The notes beneath the pieces were generated by a model. It searched no databases, was not told where the DNA came from, and saw only the letters and a list, made by a program, of their open reading frames with translations. Both the position numbers and the translations under genes were made by a program. DNA of 64,000 bases from Phytomonas francai (lineage: Eukaryota; Euglenozoa; Kinetoplastea; Trypanosomatida; Trypanosomatidae). The stretch covers positions 237,797 to 301,796 of the forward strand of contig MJCC01000014.1 in assembly GCA_001766655.1 (NCBI GenBank). Reading direction: 5' to 3'. Every line of letters starts with the position of its first letter. Position 1 is the stretch's first letter. Of the stretch, positions 20,022 through 29,684 are shown in pieces.

Positions 20022-21482
20022 CTAATACCAGTGCTTGGAGGTCCAATACTGAGTCCACTCGTAGTTGGGGGTATGAGAAAGGCATCCTAAGTAACTGAAG
20101 ACCGGTTTGCTGCCATAGAAGTACCGCATCAAGGCATTTTGGACGTCAGCGGCGGTCGTGTTGTCAATACGATCGTACATCTCAAGAAGTGGAACCCGGC
20201 GGCCGATTTGGAGGACCTGTCTTCCAATATCCATTGCCGACTCGGTACTGCCGTCCATAGCGAGGAGGAGCTGGGATTTGAGATTGATTCTCGCCTTCTC
20301 AAGCTCGTCTTCCGGCAGTTTTAGTTGCGCAAAACGACACCACTGCGAGATTGTATGATGCAGCACTTCAACGACGACGCCGGCGTTGGAGGGCTCATTC
20401 TGTGCGGCGTGCCCCACTATATACATCCCACAGAGCCCCACGTCCTTATAGGTTTCTAGAAACGAGTTGACGACTTTGACGCCCTGCTTGTTCATTTGTT
20501 TGTTCACCTTCTTCGAGTTATACAGGGGGGTAAAGACTTTTAGGATGTGGTTCATTGTTTTTGAACCAAGGTCGTGCTGGAAGTGCTCGAAGGACCATGG
20601 AATTTCTTTCGCGAGAGAGAGCGGCACGATATTGCCGGAAGCCGCGCCACATGTCTGGAAGGCCCAGGCGACGTTTACCGTATTATAGCGCATATTCCAC
20701 TGGCGATACTCCCCCCCGACGAACTCCGTCGGGCTGAGCCCAGGAACCCGCTCGCTGCCCTGGGCGAGATCCCCCAAGTACTCCCGCGCGGACTCCTCGA
20801 GCGTGGCATGGTCCACGCAGCCGGTGCCGACGACGACGATGCGCTTTCCGGTGAAGCACCTAGAACGGTACAAGTTCAGCTGATCGCGTGTGATCAGTTT
20901 AAACCCTTCATCGCTGCCGTAGAGTGGTGTCCCGAGGCCATAACTGGTGCTGCCGTAGGCGCAGCGGTGCAGGTTGTCCATCACGACGTCGTGCGGATCC
21001 GCTTCAAACCGTCTCAAGTCCAGCAGCGCCTCCTCCTTCGCCCTCGCGACGTTCGCGTCGCTGAGCTCCGCGTTCCGCACGACGTCGGCGAGGAGGGCGA
21101 CGGCCTCCCCCACCCCGGCGCGCTCGACGTTCATGTACAGGCAGCTCCGGTCGCGGCCGACGGCGAGGCCGAGCCGCGCGCCGAGGCGCTCCACCGCCGC
21201 CTTCACCTCCGCGCGCCCGCGGCCGTCGGTGCCGAGGAGACCGCACTTCTGCAGGACGCGCGCGGTCCCGGCGTAGGCCGCGTCCTCGTCCCGCGTCCCG
21301 GCGTCGAGCCAGAGGCCGACGGTCGCGGTCCGCGCGTGCGGGTTCGCCTCGGCCGCGACCCGCACCCCATTCGGTAGCGTCGAGAGCGTCGTCTGCGGGA
21401 CGCGCTGGAGGACGCCGCGCAGGACGGCCCCGCACGCCGCCGGCCCGCCCTTCTCGCCCAGCCCGCGCAGGCTCACACGCAT
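20022..21482 (-). CDS. M16-type MPP-beta/bc1 core protein, zinc motif lost
   Basis: The 486-residue product has the M16B fold of the mitochondrial processing peptidase subunits and cytochrome bc1 core proteins: LPNGVRVAAE near the N-terminus, the block VGLWLDAGTRDEDAAYAGTA, then the family helices and C-terminal domain. The zinc-binding HxxEH motif of an active beta subunit should follow GTA but reads RVLQK, so both His and the catalytic Glu are gone. It is therefore best read as a structural core subunit or non-catalytic partner, probably in the inner mitochondrial membrane or matrix. The start is the ATG at 21482; the frame is open further upstream, but that part encodes a (GT)n microsatellite (HTHTHTHK) and is 5' UTR. 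The 5' third is extremely GC-rich. Confidence 0.87.
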   Translation of the reverse strand: MRVSLRGLGEKGGPAACGAVLRGVLQRVPQTTLSTLPNGVRVAAEANPHARTATVGLWLDAGTRDEDAAYAGTARVLQKCGLLGTDGRGRAEVKAAVERLGARLGLAVGRDRSCLYMNVERAGVGEAVALLADVVRNAELSDANVARAKEEALLDLRRFEADPHDVVMDNLHRCAYGSTSYGLGTPLYGSDEGFKLITRDQLNLYRSRCFTGKRIVVVGTGCVDHATLEESAREYLGDLAQGSERVPGLSPTEFVGGEYRQWNMRYNTVNVAWAFQTCGAASGNIVPLSLAKEIPWSFEHFQHDLGSKTMNHILKVFTPLYNSKKVNKQMNKQGVKVVNSFLETYKDVGLCGMYIVGHAAQNEPSNAGVVVEVLHHTISQWCRFAQLKLPEDELEKARINLKSQLLLAMDGSTESAMDIGRQVLQIGRRVPLLEMYDRIDNTTAADVQNALMRYFYGSKPVFSYLGCLSHTPNYEWTQYWTSKHWY

Positions 21483-22415
21483 CCCCGCTGGTTTGCTGTC
21501 CTTGTGTGTGTGTGTGTGTGTGTGTTTCGCGCGCTTTCTTTCTTTGTTTGTGTGTTTGACCTTGGTAGAAAGGACTATACACGCATATATGGATGTTCGA
21601 CTTGCGTGTCGCTCGTTGTCACAGCGTGATGAAAAGGAGGGAAAAAGGAATTGCGCTAGAAGAGGGGTCCACGCACATAAAACACGCAGAGTCCCACCAA
21701 ACCACGCTGCTACCATCCCATCGCCCGGAGTGTCCTCGTTGGGTGGAGAGAAAGCCCCAGTAGAGGGGAGGCTCGATAGGAATTAAGGTGTGTATTATTA
21801 CTGTGGCATTTTTTGCTAATGCAGTGTAAGTGTCTCAGTGGTAAGGAATTTAGTTTCTATTTACCATTTTGTGTGGGCATATTGTACCTGTTTAGAGATA
21901 GAATAATTTTCCTCTACCTTTTCTTCCCTAAAAGTGTAACTAAGTGTGAATACATCATAAGTATTTCATATAAGGAGGGGTGGCTTATTATATTAAATTT
22001 ATAGTTTCCTACAAAAAATGTTTCCTCTATGCAACATTTTTTTAAAAGAATATCATGATAAAGACCTCTCTTTTCTACACCAAAAGGGATAGGTGAAGTC
22101 CCAAGAGGAGGGCCTGATGCACAGTCTGCAACCCAAGGTAAAAATAACAATCGATGATGCAATTCGATTTGCCAACATCATCTTTTCTAGGTAAAAACTA
22201 TTACCATATCCTTTCAAAATGGGAAATTACTGCCGATTTCATAACCATAAGAAAAAAGGTATACATCGGATAAGGTATTCTTGCGGCACACCATAATTTT
22301 TTTTAAATGATGGAAAATGGGATCCGTAAAACAACGGGTTATCAAGCAATATTTTCTAAATTTTAAGATTCTCCTCCTCATTAAATTATTCTCACTATTT
22401 TTTAAATTTCTTTTG
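21483..22415. other. Spacer between the CDGSH gene and the M16-like gene
   Basis: Contains a (GT)n run at about 21502-21525 just upstream of the M16-like ATG, a GC-richer stretch to about 21780, then AT-rich sequence. No gene is recognised. Confidence 0.6.
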
Positions 22416-22790
22416 TTAGTTAGGCGGTTGATCTGGATTGGGCATCTTTTCAAGACCGACCGCGGTGCGGAAGATGACGCCTAGGTGCGAGAGGTCGCAG
22501 AATGGTTTATTCTGTGTATGTTTGCAACCACAAATCATGTGACGCTTGTCTTTCGCCACGGTGAACTCCATCGGTTTTAAATTTGTGTTCCACTTTTTGT
22601 TGTATTCTTTGTGTGATTGATCACAGAAAGGCTGCTTCTGACTAAGACCACAGGAGCACCAGAAGTACTTGCGACCTGCCTGAAGCTTGACGACGTAGGG
22701 CTTCTTTTGGGGGATGCGCACAAAGCGGTGAGGCGAGTTTGGATCCACCTTAGTTTTCCAAAACGCCGAGATTATGGAGCGTTTGAACAT
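22416..22790 (-). CDS. Double-CDGSH iron-sulfur protein (CISD3-like)
   Basis: The 124-residue product has two CDGSH-type [2Fe-2S] motifs with the 3-Cys/1-His ligand set: C45, C47, C56, H60 and C87, C89, C98, H102. Two motifs in one soluble chain is the CISD3/MiNT arrangement, a mitochondrial matrix protein of Fe-S or redox homeostasis. The N-terminus from the ATG at 22790 (MFKRSIISAFWKTKV) is basic and amphipathic, suiting mitochondrial import. An upstream in-frame ATG at 22904 would add 38 residues, but that part includes a CA-rich repeat (HTHIYTHK) typical of a 5' UTR here, so I chose the inner start. The C-terminus is short and Pro-rich. Confidence 0.85.
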   Translation of the reverse strand: MFKRSIISAFWKTKVDPNSPHRFVRIPQKKPYVVKLQAGRKYFWCSCGLSQKQPFCDQSHKEYNKKWNTNLKPMEFTVAKDKRHMICGCKHTQNKPFCDLSHLGVIFRTAVGLEKMPNPDQPPN

Positions 22791-24491
22791 TATGACAATT
22801 TCACCGTGAGACGCTTTGTGTGTATAGATGTGTGTGTGAATAGCAGAAGTCTCTAGGCGAATTTCGAGGAGGGGGAGAACGTTATTTAGCACGATAGCAA
22901 TCATTCTTGTAAAGAAACAGTAATGCTAGACCAGACAAAAAATAAAGTGTGATGGCTCCCTGTATCAGAACACACACAGACAGACAGACAGACAGATAGA
23001 CAAGTAACAAGAATAGCTAAAAGTATTTGAAATAAAGATATTAGTATGAGCAATGCGCTTTTTAGATGCTTAAATCAAGAGCAAACTAAAATACGGGAAA
23101 AAATTTCCTTTTTTTCTGACAATATTTTTGTATGTCCAGAGCAATGTATAGAGACGTAAAATAGTTACCGTAACAGTTAAAGTGCATATTCATTATTAAA
23201 ACATATATATTCATAATTTTTATCTTGTATAATTCTTATCCTCTTCAAAGGCTAAGATGGGGGAAGAAGTGAGACGTCCCAATGAATTTTTCATAGATAG
23301 AAGTAGACATATATTATTCTCATCCTTCCAGTAAAACTATTTTCCTTGTGGTATAGATTTTTTCCCTCCGAAAAGCAAATTACAGACATAAACGATTTAC
23401 CTTTCACATTTGTTGTCAGCCACGTTTACAGATCGATAGCTAATTTTTGATCAAGACCAAACCGAATAATCCCTTTTCTATACACCATATATTTTGACCA
23501 GTAATATATATATTACTAAGGCAGAAAAAGAAGACTGGTTCTTATATGATGAATGCTAACAAAAATATAAAAAATATATAAAAGCAAAATAATGGGATCG
23601 TTATTTTTCTAGAATGCAGCAGCCTTTGTGCGATATTAAGTAAGTAGCACATGCCGATAAAGCATATTATCTGGTGCGTTTCCATTTGTATACACATCAA
23701 CAAATACCTGTTCCAGATGTAAATTAATAAAAGTTATTTCAACATTTCGCACATAATAGGATGCTTTTACAACTGGTAAAGGGGAGAAGGATGCGCTGTG
23801 GGTTAAAAAATCGTCAGTTACATGCTTCTTACTTCTCTTTTACTATGAGACCTATATACACTATTTGCACAATACTGGGCTATATTTTTCCATTTCTCCG
23901 CAGTGTTCATTTTCCATTTGGTAGAGCAAACGTATAAATGCATTTTTAGTAAAGGGCGTATCTTTATGATGTATTTTGCTTTAATCATTGTATTCATCAT
24001 CCCCACAGCAACTTTCTCGTTGGAATGGGCCGCCGTATGGGGGTGGGGGGGGGGGGGGGGGCAGTAGCTAAATCACCTACGTTTTCATCATTTCGCAAGG
24101 ACTTATAACTCCTCCGCGTGAGTCTGTTAGGCTTACGATTGCGATTCAAATGAATGGTGCTGATTGATTTTGATGACCTTTTTTGAACTTAATATGCAAT
24201 ATATCGCATCAACTCGAGGACAATTGGCACACCGAAACCTCCCTAAGACAGTCTCTTTTACTATTGTTAAAAAATGAGCCTTTTTAAAAAGGCCCTGTTT
24301 GGGAGGAGCTGCGACGGTCCAACTTTTCCCAGTCCTTGTGGGTACGCCCCCATTGTCGGTGTGGGCGTGCCCACACACAGCAAGCGTACAAGGCCTGATC
24401 AGGAGGTTCTCGCCTCCTCGACGGCGACCTCACCAGTAGCCCCCCTCCCGCTCCCTCATCTTTTACTGATTTTTTGTTTTCTCCTTCTTCC
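22791..24491. other. Long AT-rich spacer with no recognised gene
   Basis: About 1.7 kb. It holds a GACA repeat near 22977-22999, a run of 17 G at 24045-24061, scattered AT repeats and a GC-richer segment at 24290-24490 (3' UTR side of the next gene). Small frames, such as 23818-24006 on the minus strand, are AT-driven and unsupported. I see no tRNA or snoRNA. Confidence 0.55.
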
Positions 24492-24995
24492 TCACCGCCC
24501 CGCTACGTGGTCTGAAGGGCTGTGATTGGTGCTCTCGGTAGGGCCGCAGCCGCTGCCCACGGAGCGCGGGCCGGGGGTGAGGCTGGTGAAGGGGCTGTTC
24601 ATCTCCTCCGCCAGGCCGCCGGGGTGCGCATCCTTCCTCGGTTCCCCGTCCTTGTTCCCCTTCTTCATTCGCTTGAAGAGCTTCTTAACCTTGCCGAAGA
24701 AGCTCGTGTGCTTTTTAAGGCCCACGGCGTCCTCCAAGGGCTGGAGGGGCTCGTTTGCGCTACAGTGGTGCCGCGTGCCCGGGCCGCGTGCGAGGCTGTC
24801 GTCCTCGCAGACGTCTTTGGGTCTGTAGACCGCTTCGGCGATGCCGTCCTCTAAGGGCTCGTTCGCCGCGAGATGGCCCTCTTTGGCGGCCTTTCTGCCT
24901 TTCTTCATGCCCTTCGCGGAGACGCCGTGGCAGGGGGTATCCCACTCATCATAGTCCGGGAAGTGGTTATCTACTTGGCAAGCCTCAGTTAGCAT
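24492..24995 (-). CDS. Small hypothetical protein, basic centre, internal repeat
   Basis: No family is recognised. From the ATG at 24995 the product is 167 residues; the frame is open upstream but only from a GTG, which I do not use. It begins MLTEACQVDNHFPDYDEWD. The phrase ANEPLED is echoed by ANEPLQPLED about 35 residues later, a short degenerate repeat. A Lys-rich amphipathic stretch (FFGKVKKLFKRMKKGNK) follows, then a Ser/Thr/Pro-rich tail. GC content is well above the flanking spacers, which supports real coding. No signal peptide or membrane span is seen. The gene sits between the CDGSH gene and another small hypothetical gene. Confidence 0.6.
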   Translation of the reverse strand: MLTEACQVDNHFPDYDEWDTPCHGVSAKGMKKGRKAAKEGHLAANEPLEDGIAEAVYRPKDVCEDDSLARGPGTRHHCSANEPLQPLEDAVGLKKHTSFFGKVKKLFKRMKKGNKDGEPRKDAHPGGLAEEMNSPFTSLTPGPRSVGSGCGPTESTNHSPSDHVAGR

Positions 24996-26050
24996 ACTTG
25001 GTGTGGTTTTGCTTTTAAATTTTCTCGGCCACGAACATTGAGGCACAACAGTTAGGTCGCCCCCTAACGTTTGCGACTCGTGTGCTCGCGGGGGAATATA
25101 GTAACCGAAGGATAGATCTCTGTTCTATCTTTAAAGCGATCGATGATACTCAGGTAGATGGATTTTTGTTATCACACACGTTTATTTTGTAATTAAAATT
25201 GATATAGGGGCGCCTAGTATGGATATATGTTATGAGACCAATGGTGATAGATTTATTGCGCTTTGCTCGCCTTTTACTTTTGGTTTCACCTTAGCTGTTG
25301 TGGTTTTCAGATGAGATTTTTGATTGAAGAAAAAATCCCCAACACAATCGAAGGGTGATATCGAAAACTAGAAGAAATTTTTTCAAAAGCAAAAAACTAA
25401 ATTGATATAGATTTCTAGAACCTAGCGCAGATATTTAATGGATGGGATCTTTTTAAATTTTCTATTATTTTCCGGGAGATCAATAAGGAAAGAATGGGGG
25501 AGAAGGGTACGAATTATCGCGAAATACGGAGTACAGAAAAGGAAATGAATGGATAAATCAGATTAGCATCGGAAAAATAAAGGTAAACCATTAAAGGGGT
25601 TTCGGGTGTGCAAGTGCCGTAGTAAATCTGTCCTACCTGAAAGTTCTCCATTGAAAAAGACTGAGGATGATAATTTTAGCGTGCATTTACCCTTTTCCAA
25701 GTTATCGGAAAGTTTTGAATTAATTATGTTCGTAGGTCTATGGCTGCAAGAAGAAAAAGATCTATTACAAATATTATCTAAAATTTGCTCTGAATTTCAT
25801 CGTCTATATCCACATCACATAACATGGTAGTGTGACAATTTCCCGCGCTGGGTAACACACCTATGCGAGATCTCAAGCTCTTGTCGGTGTTGACTTCCTA
25901 TGATGCATGGTCCCCTTCATTTTTCCATAGATGCCTTGCTCATACTATTGAACATTTTCACGTAGCAAAATTCTGCGGAGGACACCTAACAACAGTACTT
26001 TTTTTTTTTTTTGTAAAAATACAATTCCATATTCCACTTAGATGTGAGCA
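24996..26050. other. AT-rich spacer between two hypothetical genes
   Basis: No gene is supported on the minus strand. A plus-strand frame at 25606-25830 reads protein-like but starts with GTG and opposes the cluster (see rejected items). A T run is at 25997-26012. Confidence 0.5.
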
Positions 26051-26494
26051 TTACGCGCTATGCAAGGGCGCCCGGGCACGGAAGAACCACGGCCGCTCAT
26101 CATCGATGCCATCCTTGACGACGGCAGCGGCACCAGAAAGGTGATCGATTACGGCGCGTGGTTTCACCTTGTTGAAGGCGGAAGGACGGGCACAAGCATC
26201 CCGTGAATGAAAGTATGAGGGAGAAGGCACCTCGCCCGCACGGCGAAGAGAATGAGATTCACGACGGAGTTTGCTTTCATGGTGTAGGGCGGAAGCCCCG
26301 GCGATATGCGCGCTGTTATTGGGATTTCCATCCTCAGACAGCATCTTCTGCGGTGCGCTCGTAAATCTTGAGGGAAGTTTCGTCTTGTTTCGTAGACTGT
26401 GGTCGCTTCTAATGGGAAAGACCGTCAGAACCGGGTCGCGCTGAATTCGGTAAATTTGATTCTGGCTGTGCTGATCCATACTGGAGGGAGCCAT
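26051..26494 (-). CDS. Hypothetical protein, 147 aa
   Basis: An ATG-initiated frame of 147 codons with GC content clearly above the AT-rich sequence on both sides, oriented with the cluster. The product is hydrophilic and basic, without membrane spans or a signal peptide; it begins MAPSSMDQHSQNQIYRIQR and ends with a Phe/Arg-rich segment. No known domain is recognised. It lies between a 167-residue hypothetical gene and the Isa2 gene. Coding is inferred from composition, length and strand only; a chance open frame cannot be excluded. Confidence 0.5.
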   Translation of the reverse strand: MAPSSMDQHSQNQIYRIQRDPVLTVFPIRSDHSLRNKTKLPSRFTSAPQKMLSEDGNPNNSAHIAGASALHHESKLRRESHSLRRAGEVPSPSYFHSRDACARPSAFNKVKPRAVIDHLSGAAAVVKDGIDDERPWFFRARAPLHSA

Positions 26495-26879
26495 GCCTAG
26501 CTAATGAAAAGAAATGTGGAGTTCTTTGGTCTCTATTAATAGTTTAGTATGAAGGTAGACAGTACATCGGATTAAGTACATATAATGAGCGGCTTATAGA
26601 GCATGTAATTATATACACACATACATACATACATATATCTATAGTTTTCCCGTGTTACTGTAAAATACAGACAAGATACATTCGTGAAGAAACCCTCTTC
26701 GAAATAACCGCATACTGTGAGCAAAGTCGGAAAACTAGCGAAAAAATAAAACGCTGCTTATCAATAACTAAATTCCCTCAGAAGATAAAGCACAAACAGC
26801 AACGCGACAAATCCCCCATAGTAACATTTTTTAAATGTTTCTTTATCTATATCTTATCCCTCCAAATTTTTCATAGCGG
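26495..26879. other. Spacer between Isa2 and the 147-aa gene
   Basis: AT-rich, with a short CATA repeat near 26617-26635. No gene is recognised. Confidence 0.55.
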
Positions 26880-27494
26880 CTAACGCTGGATGGCTCGATG
26901 CCTAGCGATGTTATTTTTAGGTGACTGTCTCGAGTCTCCTATGCCGCCTTGCGCCGTGGCTTCTCTTTGCTTGGCATCCCTACTAACATGCGCGTTATCA
27001 TTATTCGCCGCCCTCGCCGATGAGGTTTTCGACTTCGGTTTCAATGAAAACGAGAGCGCGCAGGCGCAGGACTGATCGACTAATTCATTCCCTACGACCA
27101 CAAACGCCGCTCCTTTTAGTTCGCTGTAGAAGTCTATCACGGATTTTTTGAGCTTGCTAAGGCTGATAGTATCCACGACTACCTGTGGCGGTGGTTCAGC
27201 TCCACTGAACTCGGGATCGTCACGTTTGACCACATCCGTCTCCTTCAACAGCATGTCTTCCTCCTCGTTTAAGGAGTCGATCGGCTCAAGAGCAAACTTA
27301 TACAAGTAGCCATGACAACCACCAGAATCAATAGCAAGTCGGAGGTAGCGTTTATCGTTTGGAATTCCATCTTCCTGGTTCTTTTCAGCGATACGATGCC
27401 ACGCGCGTGGGGATACGGTGAATTTATCGCCGTAATGCTGCTGCAAGGCCACGGCAAGAGGGATGCTGCGGAGGATCCATTGATATCTAAGCAT
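26880..27494 (-). CDS. ISA2: Isa2-type A-type Fe-S carrier
   Basis: A-type carriers hold Fe-S clusters during maturation of mitochondrial [4Fe-4S] proteins. The HesB/IscA signature is present: first Cys in RLAIDSGGCHGYLYKFAL (C60) and the C-terminal pair in DQSCACALSFSLK (C143, C145). An acidic insert (about residues 72-106) lengthens the loop between them. The N-terminus (MLRYQWILRSIPLAVALQQ) could be a mitochondrial presequence. After the domain there is an unusual hydrophilic tail of about 50 residues, rich in Ala, Asn, Arg and Gln, with no known function. The product has 204 residues, longer than a core IscA of about 110. Isa2 rather than Isa1 is my preference from the longer inserts, not a certain assignment. 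Confidence 0.82.
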   Translation of the reverse strand: MLRYQWILRSIPLAVALQQHYGDKFTVSPRAWHRIAEKNQEDGIPNDKRYLRLAIDSGGCHGYLYKFALEPIDSLNEEEDMLLKETDVVKRDDPEFSGAEPPPQVVVDTISLSKLKKSVIDFYSELKGAAFVVVGNELVDQSCACALSFSLKPKSKTSSARAANNDNAHVSRDAKQREATAQGGIGDSRQSPKNNIARHRAIQR

Positions 27495-28082
27495 GTATAT
27501 ATGGGTTTTGATATCCGTATATTAACTTTGAAGGGGGAGGGAGATGCTACTATTATTTTAAACTTTTTCGTTACGCACGTATGAGATACACGTATCTGTG
27601 TAAAAGAATCGGTTCCGAAAGAGTAGTAAGCTTTACCAGGGGAAAATATTTTATCTATTAGCCAAAGATAAAGAGTCATTTTTAGTAGAGGGTGAGAGTA
27701 AATACAAGGGATGGTCAAAGCACCCGCAAAAAGTGTGTGCTTATGGCCTATCTGGATGCGTAATAATGGAGAGCTAATGGACAACACAACAGTGGTTTTC
27801 TTTTTTAAAACCTTCATAGAGGCACAGCTTATTTCCTGGTATACTAAATTTTACATACATCCAATCTTTCAGACCCCGCCAGGGGGTAAGACATTATCGG
27901 CAACGATACTATATTTGCTAAGAGGCGAGGTGGGGGTGGAACTACTCTCGTCCCTTCATTTTCTTTTTAAAATCGCTGCGAATATTAAAAAGAGAAGCTA
28001 TGATGTTTCGCCGTAATTTAAAGAGTGAGGTCATAGAACACGGTGTATACGTACCAAGAGAGGACCGAGGGTAGTGCAACAC
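27495..28082. other. Spacer between the thioredoxin-like gene and Isa2
   Basis: Modestly AT-rich. Open frames exist on both strands (plus 27711-28016, minus across 27269-27817), but neither has recognisable content, and the minus one overlaps Isa2 in another frame. Nothing else is seen. Confidence 0.5.
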
Positions 28083-29684
28083 CTAGTCGATCTTCATTTT
28101 CTTTGGGCGGTCAAGAAGCTTCGTGGCAATGGGATCGACAACAAGGGCCATAAGCAACAGGAACGCAAAGAATCCCAACGAGGACATTACAAAAACGAAC
28201 ACAAAATCATCGTATCGGAGTAGGCGGTAGATCCATCCGAGGCCGGGTACGTAGGAAAGCCGCTCTGCGAGCGCGGCGGCCGCGGAAAGCTTCTCGCCAT
28301 AGTACTTGCCGGCGATCACGTCGCGAATGAACTGCTCCAGCATGCGTTGCTGTGGACCCCCGATCTGCCATGGTGTTTGAAGTTTAATCGCCTCAAGTTC
28401 CGGAACGCGGGTGCGGACGCGATACAGACGGGTACGGATAGGATCAACAATCAGGAACGCCGGCAGCTCCTCGGGCGCGACCTTATACCGCCTAAGCCAC
28501 TGATCGTAGACGGGGCCATTGATCTGGGTCCAGGTCACCCTGGGCGCGTTCAACTCCTCCTGGAGAGGAAGCCTTTTCGCCTCGAGCTCGTCATTAAATT
28601 TCTGCACGATCTCGCGCAGCACTGGGATGTAGTTGGGGTCATCCTGAGCAAGCCCCCCGTCGGTGAATACGATCCCGAGAAGACCCATTTTCTGCGCCTC
28701 CACGGTGTCTAGCAAGGAGCCAGTCAGCTCCTCGACGGCGCGGAAGCCGTTCACGATGATGTACTGCTTCAACAGGGCGCTTATCTGCGGGGGCGTATCG
28801 GGGCTCGCGGGGGGGTCGAGCCACGGCCCCGCGTAGCACCTCGGGCGGCGAAAGCGATCCGAGACGTGGACGAGGACCTTGCCGTCGGGGCCGCTCGCCT
28901 GCCCGGCCTCCCTGCACGCCCGCGCGGCCTCGACGACCGCGACGTACGCCGGGCCGCCCCTCTCCCGCCAGTCCGCCGCCATCTCGCGCTCAAAAATCAC
29001 GCCGAATCGCACGTTCGCGAGGCCGAAGGCGGCCTCGCTGACGACGTCTTCTTCGCCGCGCGCTTCGCGGCCGCCGCGCGCGAGGACGTAAAACGGCACC
29101 CGGCCGTCCTCGCGGGCGGCGGCCGCGAATCGCGCGGCGTCGGTGAGGTCCGCGGCGAAGACGCCGTCGTCGAGGCCCGCCTGCAGGGCGCGCGCGAAGC
29201 CGCGGAGGCCCGCGGGGGTGGGCTCGCCGCGGAACTCGGCCCATCCGGCGGGGCCGCCCGCGGTGTAGAGCAGCGTGGGGTAGTGCCGCACGCCGAGCCG
29301 CCCCCGGACCGCGCGATTCGCGTGGGCGTCGAGGAGGGCCATGCGGGCGTGCGGCCGCCGCGCGCCGTCCGCGGCCAGACCCACGCCCGCGTCCAGGAAG
29401 TGCGGCAGTACGCCCTTGCAGAGGTCGCACCAGGGGGAGTAGACGAAGAGAAACCACGCCCGCGACGACGGCCCCGCCGCGGAGGAGACCAAGGCGTCGA
29501 AGTTCGTGTCGTTCAGAATCGTGATCGTCTCCGGCACGGTAAAGCGCGCCTCCCGGACGAGGTTGCCGACGTTGAGCACCACCTCCTCGGCGGCCCTGAC
29601 AGGACCGAAGACGCAGCAGAGGCAGGAGAGGAGCAGCAGCAAAAGCGTCGCGGGGGGTTTGTGCAGCGGGGAGAGGCTTGCCAT
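28083..29684 (-). CDS. Transmembrane thioredoxin-like protein (TMX/PDI family), ER
   Basis: The 533-residue product is probably an ER oxidoreductase. A signal peptide covers about residues 1-31 (LLLLLLSCLCCVFGPVRA). A thioredoxin domain follows, with active site WCDLC (C86, C89). After further thioredoxin-like domains, a transmembrane helix lies near 488-515 (FVFVFVMSSLGFFAFLLLM), with a short cytosolic tail ending KMKID. The tail fits the KxKxx ER-retrieval signal, so the protein should be type I with its active site in the lumen. The CDLC dipeptide is unusual against the CGHC of classical PDI. Bases about 28780-29480 are extremely GC-rich and give an Ala/Arg/Gly-rich segment, while the 3' half is moderate. 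The start ATG directly precedes the signal peptide. Confidence 0.85.
   Translation of the reverse strand: MASLSPLHKPPATLLLLLLSCLCCVFGPVRAAEEVVLNVGNLVREARFTVPETITILNDTNFDALVSSAAGPSSRAWFLFVYSPWCDLCKGVLPHFLDAGVGLAADGARRPHARMALLDAHANRAVRGRLGVRHYPTLLYTAGGPAGWAEFRGEPTPAGLRGFARALQAGLDDGVFAADLTDAARFAAAAREDGRVPFYVLARGGREARGEEDVVSEAAFGLANVRFGVIFEREMAADWRERGGPAYVAVVEAARACREAGQASGPDGKVLVHVSDRFRRPRCYAGPWLDPPASPDTPPQISALLKQYIIVNGFRAVEELTGSLLDTVEAQKMGLLGIVFTDGGLAQDDPNYIPVLREIVQKFNDELEAKRLPLQEELNAPRVTWTQINGPVYDQWLRRYKVAPEELPAFLIVDPIRTRLYRVRTRVPELEAIKLQTPWQIGGPQQRMLEQFIRDVIAGKYYGEKLSAAAALAERLSYVPGLGWIYRLLRYDDFVFVFVMSSLGFFAFLLLMALVVDPIATKLLDRPKKMKID

Noticed and set aside
25606..25830. Plus-strand 74-codon frame that reads protein-like
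   Set aside because: Starts with GTG, no acceptor tract, opposite to the cluster, and no recognisable family; likely chance.
27711..28016. Plus-strand ATG frame of 101 codons
   Set aside because: Opposes the cluster, low-complexity content and no recognisable domain.
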